Positions 27,651-36,365 of a DNA stretch of 64,000 nucleotides are shown here, one piece after another. The notes under the pieces are model-generated. The model saw only the letters and a program-made list of their open reading frames with translations, was not told the origin of the DNA and made no database searches. The stretch is from Phaeobacter italicus (GTDB lineage: Bacteria > Pseudomonadota > Alphaproteobacteria > Rhodobacterales > Rhodobacteraceae). The translations under genes and the position numbers were made by a program. The DNA is taken from NCBI RefSeq assembly GCF_001258055.1, contig NZ_CVRM01000033.1, positions 186,001 to 250,000 of the forward strand, written 5' to 3'. Every line of letters begins with the position of its first letter. Within the stretch, counting starts at the first letter, position 1.

Positions 27651-28715
27651 TTATTTGCCGATCTTACCGGTGCGCTTGATCTTGGTGACACGTTCAAGTG
27701 CCCGCCAGACATCTTGTTCGATGCGTTGCAGGTTGGCGGTGTAGTCTTCGCGGCGCAGGGTTGGCATGTTGTGATAAGATAGGATCGACATAGAGGGGTT
27801 TGCCTCGAACAGGACAAAGGCACTGTCGGATTTCCAGCCGATATCGACGCCAAAGAAATCCAGTTTCAGGCGGCTTCGGATGTTCTGCCCGAGGGTTTGC
27901 AACGCGGCCCAATCATCGGCGTTCAGAAGTATGTCCAGTTCGCGATTCACGATATCGGTGTCACGATGGGCAGAGTGGATCAGCCAGCTGTCCCCATAGA
28001 GAATGTGGCGCAACCGGACGCTTTCCGAGGTGATCGACAACCGAAGTTTGCGCCATTCCCCCTTGTCCGAGCGGAAATCTATCCATTGCGTCATGTACAA
28101 CGTCCGCCCACCCCAAGGGATCTGGTGGATTTTGTCCCAATCCTCTGCTGTGTCGATCTTCAGCAGATCATGCCCTGTGTGAGAGCCCGCGGGTCGGATC
28201 AGAACTGGATAGGCGAACTCTCCCTTTTCGAATGTTTCCCTGAAACATTGCGGGGATGTTGGGCTGAACCTCAGGCATGTCGGGCAGATCAGGCTGTCGA
28301 TACCCGATAGGTGATGTGTGACGAGATCTCTCCGGGTCTTCAGAACTTCGGCGGGACGATTGAAGATTGGCAGAGGGTTCGCGGCAAAGTTCCTGTCCAG
28401 AAACCGCAGGGCTTGATCGTAATGATCCGGATCGGCAAGCATATTGACGATCCAGTCGAAGTTGCGAAGGGTCTGTCCTTCGCTTCCTGGATGCCAGAAA
28501 GGGCGCGAAAGGCGGGCCAGATAGGACTTCATATCGTCAAACAGCACTGTGCGACCGGGGAAAATCATCACTGGTTCGCCGCGTTGCGTCAGCTGGACTT
28601 GGATATCACGATGGGTTGGTAGGGCGTTGAAGATGATGCCAGGTCTGCGACCGGTTGCCCGTTTGGCCCCTTTTGCCCGGCGAGGTCGCGGCGTGGGTGG
28701 CTTGGATCTTTTCAT
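27651..28715 (-). CDS. Orphan ATP-grasp protein (RimK/GshB-like fold)
   Basis: The 354-residue protein starts with a basic tail (KRSKPPTPRPRRAKGAKRA). Residues about 110-330 look like an ATP-grasp fold: FNRPAEVLKTRRD (entry helix), YPVLIRPAGSHTGHDLLKI (nucleotide-binding strand) and FFGVDIGWKSDSAFVLFEAN (metal-binding strand ending in Glu/Asn). ATP-grasp enzymes join a carboxylate to an amine or thiol. No partner, precursor peptide or carrier gene is adjacent, so the substrate is unknown. The fold assignment is by eye. Confidence 0.65.
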   Translation of the reverse strand: MKRSKPPTPRPRRAKGAKRATGRRPGIIFNALPTHRDIQVQLTQRGEPVMIFPGRTVLFDDMKSYLARLSRPFWHPGSEGQTLRNFDWIVNMLADPDHYDQALRFLDRNFAANPLPIFNRPAEVLKTRRDLVTHHLSGIDSLICPTCLRFSPTSPQCFRETFEKGEFAYPVLIRPAGSHTGHDLLKIDTAEDWDKIHQIPWGGRTLYMTQWIDFRSDKGEWRKLRLSITSESVRLRHILYGDSWLIHSAHRDTDIVNRELDILLNADDWAALQTLGQNIRSRLKLDFFGVDIGWKSDSAFVLFEANPSMSILSYHNMPTLRREDYTANLQRIEQDVWRALERVTKIKRTGKIGK

Positions 28716-29197
28716 CTGTCGTCTGGCCCTTGATCGTCACTGTGCGGTGGTTGGCCGCCGCCCCCAACGTATCCTGCCGACGGGCGTAAAAGAACCACAA
28801 AACGAAGGCAGGAGTAGGGGCAACTGCATGGCCAGCGCGGGCCCCCTTATCATCTCGAAAAGCTGCTGAGAGGAATGGAACAGCGGTTGCGTCGCGTCGT
28901 CGGGCTGCGTTCCCTTTGGCGGGCCACTCAGCGCTCTGGACAGATCGAGAGTTGGTCCACCCCCTAAATGTGAGTAGGGCAATCAATCACTCGTCAAAAA
29001 AATACGCCCGACTTACCCCCGGCGTGACGGACGCAACCACTCAGACCGTTTTAGCGGCACTGCCAGCCAGCAACCATTCCGGTATTCCTTACCCAGCGTC
29101 ACCCTTGGGTCATGTGTTGGCACATCAGTCCTTTTTCCAGACCATTGCGTCGCTTTCACAGATTGACCTTGCGGGTGGATTTGCACAGTCTCGCGTT
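28716..29197. other. 482-bp stretch without a recognisable gene
   Basis: It separates the divergent ATP-grasp and glnE genes and must hold both promoters. I found no strong -35/-10 pair. A small inverted repeat ATGTG-TTGG-CACAT is at 29112-29125. Short open frames exist on both strands but have no family features or ribosome sites. Confidence 0.5.
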
Positions 29198-32026
29198 ATG
29201 GCACATCCTATTGATATTCAGCGCCTTCCACGCGCTTTTGATCCAGATCTGGGCGAGGACGCGCTGGTCTCTCTGCCGGATCTTTCCGGCGATCAAGCCG
29301 CGCTTGTGAAAGGGGCGGCCGGCTCCAGCCCCTATCTCAAGGAACTCGCGCTGCGAGAGGCGGGCTGGCTGCCAGAGGCGCTGGCCGACCCAGACGCGGC
29401 GATATCCGCTGTCATGGGGGATGTGCGTGCACTGGCACCAGATCAGCTGAAGCCGGGCCTGCGGCAGGCCAAGCGGCGCGTTGCCTTGTTGAGCGGGCTG
29501 TGTGACCTGGCTGGGGCCTGGGATCTGATGCAGGTGACTGGCACGCTCACCGATTTTGCAGCACTTTGTGCCGATGTTGCGATCAAGGTCGAGATCGCGG
29601 CGCTGATCCGGCGCAAGAAGCTGCCGGGATTGTCGGATGACGATGTCGAGAGTGCCGGGGGGCTGACCCTTCTTGCGATGGGCAAGATGGGCGCGCATGA
29701 GCTGAACTACAGTTCGGACATCGACATGATCTGCCTGTTTGATGAAACCCGTTTTGATCCGGCGGATTTCTACGAGGCAAGGCAGGGCATGGTGCGCGCG
29801 ACCCGCAATATGTGCACCACGCTCAGCGAACGTACGGCGGATGGGTATGTTTTCCGGACGGATCTCCGCCTGCGCCCGGATCCGTCGGTGACCCCTGTTG
29901 CCATGGCGATGGAGGCGGCAGAGCGCTACTATGAAAGCCTTGGCCGCACCTGGGAGCGTGCCGCCTACATCAAGGCGCGCCCCTGTGCGGGGGATCTTGA
30001 GGCAGGCGCGCGGTTCCTGACCACGCTGCGCCCGTTTGTCTGGCGGCGCCATCTTGATTTCGCGGCGATCCAGGACGCCCATGACATGCGCCTCAGGATC
30101 CGAGAGAACAAAGGCACCGGTGGGCCGATCACGGTGCCCGGACATGATATGAAGCTGGGTCGCGGCGGCATCCGCGAAATCGAGTTCTTTACCCAGACGC
30201 GCCAATTGATTGCCGGGGGGCGGGATGAAACCCTGCGCCCGCGCGGAACGCTTGATGGGTTGCGGGCGCTGGCTGCGCGCAACTGGGTGCCACAGGAGGT
30301 CTGCGATCAGCTGATCGACCACTATGTGGCCCACCGAGAGGTCGAACACCGCATTCAGATGGTGCATGATGCCCAGACCCACCGGATGCCCCAGTCCGAA
30401 GATGGCATTGCTCGTGTGGCCTGCCTGATGGGACGGGATGTCGATGATCTGATGGCAGACGTCAAAGCCCGCCTGAGCGAGGTGCATGAGCTGACGGAGG
30501 GCTTTTTTGCCCCGGATGCGCAGCCTGCCGCGCCGGTGGTTGCGGTCCCCCAAGAGCTGGATGGCGATATCATCGCGCGCTGGCCAACCTATCCGGCATT
30601 GCGATCAGCACGGGGCGCGCAGATCTTTGAACGGTTGAAGCCGGAGCTTCTCAGCCGTCTGTCGCGCACTGCACAGCCGGGTGAGGCGCTGGTGGCGCTG
30701 GATGGTTTCCTGGCGGGTCTGCCAGCAGGGGTACAGCTGTTTTCGCTGTTTGAGGCGAACCCGCAGCTGATCGACCTGCTGATCGACATCGTTGGCACCT
30801 CTGGGACGTTGGCAAGTTACCTGTCGCGCAATTCAGGGGTGTTTGATGCGGTTCTTGGTGGATCCTTCTTTGATGCCTGGCCGGAGCGGTCAGAGCTGCG
30901 TGCCGCATTGGATGCGGTGCTGTCGCGCGAGGAGGATTACGAAAGCCAGCTTGATGCGACCCGGCGCTGGTGCAAGGAATGGCATTTCCGCATTGGTGTC
31001 CATCACCTGCGCGGCCTGATCGACGCTGAAACAGCGGGAAAACAATACAGCGAGCTTGCCGAGGTGGTGATTGCGGCTTTGGCGCCGCTGGTGGTGGCGC
31101 AGTTTGCCCGCAAACACGGCACGCCTCCGGGGCGCGGGGCGGCTGTGTTGGCGATGGGGTCACTTGGCGCGGGGCGGATCAACGCCCAGTCCGATTTGGA
31201 TGTGATCGTGATCTACGACGCCGCTGGCCAGGAGGCCTCGGAAGGGCCGCGAGCATTGGCAACCCGGCCGTATTATGCGCGCCTGACCCAAGCCCTGATT
31301 ACCGCGCTCACCGCGCCGATGTCACAGGGGCGTCTATACGAGGTGGACATGCGGCTGCGCCCCTCTGGCACACAGGGCCCCGTTGCGACGAGTTTTGACA
31401 GCTTCACCACCTATCAGGAAAACGATGCCTGGGTGTGGGAGCATCTGGCCCTGACCCGCGCCCGTGTCGTGGCCTCCCTTGCCGGGGAAGATCAGTCCGG
31501 TTCCGAGGCGCTCGCCGATGACATCCGCGCATTTCGCCAACGGTTCCTGTCACAGCCCCGGCCACGCGACACGGTTCTGGCAGAAGTGGCAAGCATGCGT
31601 GAGCGATTGGCGGCTGCAAAAACGCCCGCAGGCCCCTGGGACGCAAAGACCGGGGCAGGGCGGATGCTGGATATCGAACTGATCGGGCAGGCCGGTGTTT
31701 TGCTGAGCGGGGAAACGGCGCAGGATGTGGCCAGCGGGTTGCGCGGCGCTGTCGCCTGCGGATGGCTGGATGCCGCTGGAGCGGCAGAGTTGCAACGCGG
31801 CTACGACCTATTCTGGTCCGTGCAGACCGCCGCGCGGCTGGTGTCTGGCAAGGCGATCGACGAGGATACGATGGGTGAGGGTGGTGCGCAGTTCCTGTGT
31901 CGCAGCACAGGCCATGACAGTTTGGCGGAGCTGCGCGAAGCATTGGAAACGGCCTATGCTGCCTGTGCGAAGATCATCGCAGAGGGATTGGCACAGGTCG
32001 GGGCTCATGACGCCGATGAGACCTGA
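29198..32026 (+). CDS. glnE: Bifunctional glutamine synthetase adenylyltransferase/deadenylylase
   Basis: GlnE (942 residues) adds and removes AMP on glutamine synthetase in response to PII and glutamine. Two nucleotidyltransferase domains are visible: the deadenylylase with YSSDID (Asp174, Asp176) and the adenylylase with QSDLD (Asp666, Asp668), each followed by a helical domain. The ATG at 29198 gives the normal family length; the frame is open further upstream, but the added sequence has no family character. The ribosome site is weak. Confidence 0.93.
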   Translation: MAHPIDIQRLPRAFDPDLGEDALVSLPDLSGDQAALVKGAAGSSPYLKELALREAGWLPEALADPDAAISAVMGDVRALAPDQLKPGLRQAKRRVALLSGLCDLAGAWDLMQVTGTLTDFAALCADVAIKVEIAALIRRKKLPGLSDDDVESAGGLTLLAMGKMGAHELNYSSDIDMICLFDETRFDPADFYEARQGMVRATRNMCTTLSERTADGYVFRTDLRLRPDPSVTPVAMAMEAAERYYESLGRTWERAAYIKARPCAGDLEAGARFLTTLRPFVWRRHLDFAAIQDAHDMRLRIRENKGTGGPITVPGHDMKLGRGGIREIEFFTQTRQLIAGGRDETLRPRGTLDGLRALAARNWVPQEVCDQLIDHYVAHREVEHRIQMVHDAQTHRMPQSEDGIARVACLMGRDVDDLMADVKARLSEVHELTEGFFAPDAQPAAPVVAVPQELDGDIIARWPTYPALRSARGAQIFERLKPELLSRLSRTAQPGEALVALDGFLAGLPAGVQLFSLFEANPQLIDLLIDIVGTSGTLASYLSRNSGVFDAVLGGSFFDAWPERSELRAALDAVLSREEDYESQLDATRRWCKEWHFRIGVHHLRGLIDAETAGKQYSELAEVVIAALAPLVVAQFARKHGTPPGRGAAVLAMGSLGAGRINAQSDLDVIVIYDAAGQEASEGPRALATRPYYARLTQALITALTAPMSQGRLYEVDMRLRPSGTQGPVATSFDSFTTYQENDAWVWEHLALTRARVVASLAGEDQSGSEALADDIRAFRQRFLSQPRPRDTVLAEVASMRERLAAAKTPAGPWDAKTGAGRMLDIELIGQAGVLLSGETAQDVASGLRGAVACGWLDAAGAAELQRGYDLFWSVQTAARLVSGKAIDEDTMGEGGAQFLCRSTGHDSLAELREALETAYAACAKIIAEGLAQVGAHDADET

Positions 32027-32246
32027 CAGGGCAGCGGTAAAAACTGGCCTGGGTTGAAAACTGGATCGCCTTGAAACCGGACAGGGTCAGGGCATATCCA
32101 GAACGGACGGGGCGAGCTGGGGTTGGCATATCTGTGGCTGGCTTTGCGGGGCCAGATTTTACAATCGTCCGATGGATGCGGACCACCGCCGCGGGCCAAG
32201 GCTACAGGCCAAAGCGGCATCTGAACAGGGAGGGGCGAGGCAGATC

Positions 32247-32561
32247 ATGAGCAGTGAGACACAAGACAGCACAACCGCCACAAGCGGGCCGACCGGCCAG
32301 GATCCGGCCCTTGATCCCAAGGGGCTGATCCGCGAATCCTATCGCATGGACGGCATATCCGAAGGGGAATGTCGCAGCATCTTTCTTGATTGGGCTCTGA
32401 GCCTGCCCGATGGTCAGGACAGCCGGGCGGCAATCCCCGGCTTGCTCGCAGCCTACGGTGAAGCGCAGCCCGATCATCCGATGACGCAGGTGCTGCGCGC
32501 CGGAGCCGAGGCCGCTGCAAAACCACGCAGGCGCGGCGGCTGGCGATCGCGCGACCGCTAG
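32247..32561 (+). CDS. Small conserved-looking hypothetical protein
   Basis: The 104-residue cytosolic protein has a Thr/Ser-rich start, a central helical part (LIRESYRMDGISEGECRSIF, then FLDWALSLPDGQDSRAAI) and a basic C-terminal tail (KPRRRGGWRSRDR). GGGAGG lies upstream of the ATG, so it is probably translated. I do not recognise a family. It sits between glnE and the rRNA methyltransferase gene in the same direction. Confidence 0.7.
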   Translation: MSSETQDSTTATSGPTGQDPALDPKGLIRESYRMDGISEGECRSIFLDWALSLPDGQDSRAAIPGLLAAYGEAQPDHPMTQVLRAGAEAAAKPRRRGGWRSRDR

Positions 32562-32684
32562 CGTCTTCTGCGCCGCGCAGTGCAGCGGTGTGGCTTGGAT
32601 GGGGGCGTTGGCGTCTTGCGTGTGTCGATGTCTTGCGTGTGGGACGCTCTTCCAACGCGGAGATCTTGCAGGTAAGAGAGGCGC

Positions 32685-33899
32685 ATGACAGCTTCTTCCT
32701 CCGCGCCTGAGCGCGCCCGCGTAAAACTGAAACCCAAGGCAAACGCCCGTGCTCTGCGCCACGGCTTTCCCTGGGTCTATGCCAATGAACTCGTGACTGA
32801 CCGGCGCACGCGCAAGCTTGCCCCCGGCACTTTGGCGGTGCTGGAGGATGAGGCAATGACCCCGCTTGGGTTGGTTGCGATGAACTCCGAGAGCAAGATC
32901 ATTGCACGCATTCTGGATCGCGATCCGGCGGCGGTGATCGACACCGACTGGTTTGCAATTCGCCTGCGCCGCGCGCTGGAGTTGCGCGAGCAGCTTTATG
33001 ATGCGCCATTCTACCGGTTGGTTCACGCCGAATCCGATGGTCTGCCGGGGGTGGTGATCGACCGCTTTGGAGATGCCTGCGTGGTGCAGCCCAACGCGGC
33101 CTGGGCAGAGAGTCACCTGGAGGCCCTGACCGAGGCGCTGGCCGCGGTCACAGGTGTCACCACCATCCTGAAAAACGCCACCGGCCGCGCCCGCGGTCTG
33201 GAAGGGCTGGACGATCAGAACGCAACCCTTTTGGGGCTCGCACCTGAGGCGCCGATTGCCGTGGGCATGAATGGTGCAACCTATATGGCGGATCTGACGG
33301 GCGGGCAGAAAACCGGCCTGTTCTATGACCAACGGGAAAACCACGGCTTTGCCGCGCGGCTGGTGAAACCCGGTGCCAAGGTTCTGGATGTTTTCTCCCA
33401 TGTGGGTGGGTTCGGTTTGGCGATGCTGGCAGCGGGGGCATCTGAGGCGACCTGTGTGGACGGCTCTGCTCCCGCGCTGGATCTGGCTGCACAGGGGGCT
33501 GCGGCGGGCGGCATGGCTGACCGTTTTGTGGCCCGTCAGGGCGATGCTTTTGAAGAGCTGACAAAACTTGGCGAGGAGGGAGCGCAGTTTGATGTGGTGA
33601 TCTGTGATCCGCCGGCCTTTGCCCCGTCCAAACCCGCGCTTGAAGCGGGCCTGCGCGCCTATGAACGCGTGGCTAAGCTGGCGGCACCACTGGTTGCCCC
33701 GGGTGGCTATCTGGGGCTTTGTTCGTGTTCACATGCTGCAGATCTGTCGAAATTCCGCAACGCATCTGCGCGTGGCATTGGCCGGGGTGGGCGTCGTGGC
33801 CAGCTGTTGCACACGGGCTATGCCGGGCCGGATCATCCGCAGCTGCCGCAACTGGCCGAGAGCGGCTATCTGAAGGCTGTGTTCTTCCGGCTCGATTGA
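32685..33899 (+). CDS. RlmI-like class I SAM-dependent rRNA methyltransferase
   Basis: The 404-residue protein has an N-terminal PUA-like RNA-binding domain (about 10-85, LRHGFPWVYANEL) and a C-terminal Rossmann methyltransferase with FYDQRENH, LDVFSHVGGFGLAML (SAM loop) and the DPPAF motif, near which RlmI-type enzymes bind the target cytosine. CSCSHAAD near the end holds the cysteines typical of 5-methylcytosine enzymes. It probably modifies 23S rRNA. A PIN-domain gene follows 25 bp later. Confidence 0.88.
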   Translation: MTASSSAPERARVKLKPKANARALRHGFPWVYANELVTDRRTRKLAPGTLAVLEDEAMTPLGLVAMNSESKIIARILDRDPAAVIDTDWFAIRLRRALELREQLYDAPFYRLVHAESDGLPGVVIDRFGDACVVQPNAAWAESHLEALTEALAAVTGVTTILKNATGRARGLEGLDDQNATLLGLAPEAPIAVGMNGATYMADLTGGQKTGLFYDQRENHGFAARLVKPGAKVLDVFSHVGGFGLAMLAAGASEATCVDGSAPALDLAAQGAAAGGMADRFVARQGDAFEELTKLGEEGAQFDVVICDPPAFAPSKPALEAGLRAYERVAKLAAPLVAPGGYLGLCSCSHAADLSKFRNASARGIGRGGRRGQLLHTGYAGPDHPQLPQLAESGYLKAVFFRLD

Positions 33900-33924
33900 G
33901 ACCTCTTGCAAGGGGGCGCGCCCG

Positions 33925-34467
33925 ATGAAGCTGCTTCTTGATACCTGTGTTCTGTATCCAACCGTGATGCGGGAGATGCTGCTGGGCGCGGCCCGTCAGG
34001 GGCATTTTGAACCGCTGTGGTCTGCCCGCATCCTTGAGGAATGGGCCCGCGCCGCGCGCAAGATCGGCCCGACGGGAGAGGCGCAGGCGCGCGCGGAAAT
34101 CGCCCTGATCTGTGGGGCCTGGCCAAATGCGAGCGTTCCACCGGTGGCAGGGGTCGAGGCACGGCTCTGGTTGCCGGATCCGGCCGACATCCACGTTCTG
34201 GCCGCTGCGGTTGCAGGGCACGCAGATGCGATTGTCACGGTCAACAACAAGGACTTCCCCCGCCACACATTGGCAGAGGAGGGGCTGGACCGTATCGGAC
34301 CCGATCAACTGCTCTATGATTTCTGGCTCAAGGATCCCGACGGCCTTGCCGAGGTTGCAGGCAGGGTGCTGGACGAGGCCAACCGCCTGTCAGATGGCGG
34401 CTGGGACATGCGCCCCCTGTTGAAAAAGGCCCGCCTGCCACGGCTGGCCAAGGCGCTTGCGGCCTGA
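33925..34467 (+). CDS. RSP_2648-type PIN domain protein
   Basis: The 180-residue protein has a PIN ribonuclease fold with conserved acidic residues at the start (LLLDTCVLYP), in the middle (ILEEWARA) and at LPDPADIHVLAAA / AIVTVNNKDF. PIN proteins cleave RNA and are often toxins, but no antitoxin gene is adjacent. This matches the RSP_2648 family named from Rhodobacter sphaeroides, by recognition of the sequence. Pairing with an rRNA methyltransferase suggests an RNA-related housekeeping role; that is inference. Confidence 0.85.
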   Translation: MKLLLDTCVLYPTVMREMLLGAARQGHFEPLWSARILEEWARAARKIGPTGEAQARAEIALICGAWPNASVPPVAGVEARLWLPDPADIHVLAAAVAGHADAIVTVNNKDFPRHTLAEEGLDRIGPDQLLYDFWLKDPDGLAEVAGRVLDEANRLSDGGWDMRPLLKKARLPRLAKALAA

Positions 34468-34476
34468 CGCTCTGGC

Positions 34477-35472
34477 TCAGATCTCGCTCAGGATCTCTGC
34501 CGCTGTCTCAAAAGAGCGCAGCCGCGCCTCATGATCGTGAATCTGACCCGTGATGATCACCTCATCCGGGCGATAGCGCGCGACAATGGTGGATAGCTCT
34601 GCGCGGACCGTGTCTTTGCTGCCAGTGGCCGAGATCCGCAGCGCCTCGTTCACGCCAGCAAGCACCGGCGCTGGTATGTGGTCGGTGATATCATCAACGG
34701 GCGCGGGGAGTTTTCCAGGTTTTCCGAGACGCAGACGCGCAAAGGCCTGCTGCATGGTCGTGCGCAGTCGGCTGCCTTCGGCGTCGCTGTCAGCTGCAAA
34801 GACATTGATTGCCATCATCGCGTGCGGTTTGCTCAGCGTAGCAGATGGGCGGAACTGACGGCGATAGACCTCCAGCGCCTCTTCCAGTGCAGCGGGGGCG
34901 AAATGAGACGCAAAGGCGTAAGGCAGTCCCAGGTTGGCGGCCAGCTGCGCCCCATAAAGGCTGGAGCCGAGGATCCAGACCGGAACATATGTCTCCTGTC
35001 CGGGGAAAGCCCGAACCGGGCGGTGTGGATCATCTGCGCCAAGAAAACCAATCAGATCAAGAACATCCTGTGGGAAGCTGTCACCAGAGGCATGGTCATA
35101 GGCCATGCCGCGTCGCAGGGCGCGGGCAGTCTGCATATCGGTGCCCGGTGCACGGCCCAACCCCAGATCAATCCGGTCGCCATGCAGGCTCGCCAATGTT
35201 CCAAAGGCTTCGGCGACCATGTAGGGCGCATGGTTGGGCAGCATGATGCCGCCAGCCCCGACACGGATTGTCTGCGTCTGGCTTGCGATATGGCCGATGA
35301 GAACCGCTGTCGCCGCGCTGGCAATGCCCGGCATGTTGTGATGCTCGGCCAGCCAATAGCAGTGGTATCCCCAGGCTTCGGCCTTCTGTGCCAGCTCTGT
35401 GCTGTTGTGCAAGGACTGCGCGATAGTCTGCCCATCAGGTACGGGGGCAAGATCAAGAACAGAATAGCGCAT
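34477..35472 (-). CDS. LLM-class flavin-dependent oxidoreductase
   Basis: The 331-residue luciferase-like TIM-barrel enzyme uses reduced flavin. Typical motifs are [29 protein letters not shown] and [11 protein letters not shown]. The substrate is unknown; the family includes alkanal, sulfonate and F420/FMN enzymes. The start at 35472 follows GGAG. The promoter region has a MerR-type operator, pointing to induction by a stressor or metal. It converges with the PIN gene, nine bases apart. Confidence 0.88.
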   Translation of the reverse strand: MRYSVLDLAPVPDGQTIAQSLHNSTELAQKAEAWGYHCYWLAEHHNMPGIASAATAVLIGHIASQTQTIRVGAGGIMLPNHAPYMVAEAFGTLASLHGDRIDLGLGRAPGTDMQTARALRRGMAYDHASGDSFPQDVLDLIGFLGADDPHRPVRAFPGQETYVPVWILGSSLYGAQLAANLGLPYAFASHFAPAALEEALEVYRRQFRPSATLSKPHAMMAINVFAADSDAEGSRLRTTMQQAFARLRLGKPGKLPAPVDDITDHIPAPVLAGVNEALRISATGSKDTVRAELSTIVARYRPDEVIITGQIHDHEARLRSFETAAEILSEI

Positions 35473-35524
35473 GGAGGCTCCGGCAAATGTGCCGCCCGTT
35501 TGCACCAAGAAAAGGGCGGCAGTG

Positions 35525-35555
35525 AAATACTACCTTCCCATGTGGGGAAGGTTAG
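35525..35555 (-). promoter_or_regulatory. MerR-type operator/promoter of the flavin oxidoreductase
   Basis: On the minus strand ACCTTCCC-CACAT-GGGAAGGT (35532-35552, perfect 8-bp arms) lies inside a 19-bp spacer between CTAACC (35550-35555) and GTATTT (35525-35530). The long spacer with a dyad of this sequence is the hallmark of MerR/CueR/HmrR-controlled promoters. No merR-family gene is in the window. Confidence 0.65.
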
Positions 35556-35588
35556 GGGCGGCGGCAAGGGGTAAGGGGCAAAAGGGGG

Positions 35589-35608
35589 TGGTTAACTTGT
35601 GTTAACCA
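35589..35608. promoter_or_regulatory. Inverted repeat TGGTTAAC-N4-GTTAACCA
   Basis: Perfect 8-bp arms around TTGT, between the M48 peptidase stop and the oxidoreductase promoter. It is too AT-rich for a typical terminator and may be an operator. A partly overlapping ATGGT/ACCAT pair lies beside it. Confidence 0.4.
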
Positions 35609-35642
35609 TGTTTTGCAAATGGTTACAGGGTGAAGCTCATCT

Positions 35643-36329
35643 TCACGCCTTGTCCCATTTGGCCTCCAGCCGTTCGAGAGCAGCAATCCGCTCTTCGGTT
35701 TTGGGGTGGCTCATCAACCAGGCCGGCGCCATCCCGGCGCGAGCTTCTGTGAGGGCTTCCAGCTTGCGGAACAGGCTCTTTTGCGGTTCCGTTCCGATGC
35801 CTGATTTGACCAAAAGTGCGGCGGCATATTCATCGGCTTCGTATTCATCACTGCGCGACAGCCGCGCGGCCAGCAAGGTGGTGAGAAGATTGGCAATCCA
35901 AGGACCGACAAAGGGAACAAAACGCCCGATGATAAGCATCAGCGCCGTGCGCAGGGCATTTTGACCGGAAAAGTCGATCATCCGCTTTTTTGCATGACCC
36001 AGGGCGACATGGCCCAATTCGTGCGCAATGACCGAGGCGAGTTCGGCATCGCTCACCTCGCCGTTGCGGTATTTTCGATAAAAGCCCCGCGTGATGAAGA
36101 TCCGCCCATCAGGGGCGGCGAGACCGTTCACAGGGTCGACTTCGTAAATATAGACCGGGATGGAATTCACTCCCAGAGCGGCGGCCATTTGGTCGGTCAG
36201 CTGCCGCAGCCGGGCATCTGCCAGCTGTGTCGATTGCTGATCCAGTGCCCGATGCGTCCGCCACACGGAGAAGCGGTACATCACGAGACCATAGATCACG
36301 GCAAGGAGAATTGGGGTTAAGCGAAGCAT
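35643..36329 (-). CDS. Membrane-anchored M48 family metallopeptidase
   Basis: The 228-residue protein has an N-terminal hydrophobic anchor (about 5-20), the zinc motif HELGH (His103, Glu104, His107) and the third-ligand region DEYEADEYA. A C-terminal MSHPKTEERIAALERL segment is typical of Loip/YcaL-like M48 peptidases. It probably acts on envelope proteins at the periplasmic face. It follows mazG on the same strand by 36 bp. Confidence 0.88.
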   Translation of the reverse strand: MLRLTPILLAVIYGLVMYRFSVWRTHRALDQQSTQLADARLRQLTDQMAAALGVNSIPVYIYEVDPVNGLAAPDGRIFITRGFYRKYRNGEVSDAELASVIAHELGHVALGHAKKRMIDFSGQNALRTALMLIIGRFVPFVGPWIANLLTTLLAARLSRSDEYEADEYAAALLVKSGIGTEPQKSLFRKLEALTEARAGMAPAWLMSHPKTEERIAALERLEAKWDKA

Positions 36330-36365
36330 GACAAAGATATGGGGGGCAAAGGGGGTCGGGGCAAG

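Noticed and set aside
28737-28982. Possible precursor peptide for the ATP-grasp protein
   Set aside because: No leader/core pattern, no ribosome site, and composition is like random frames nearby.
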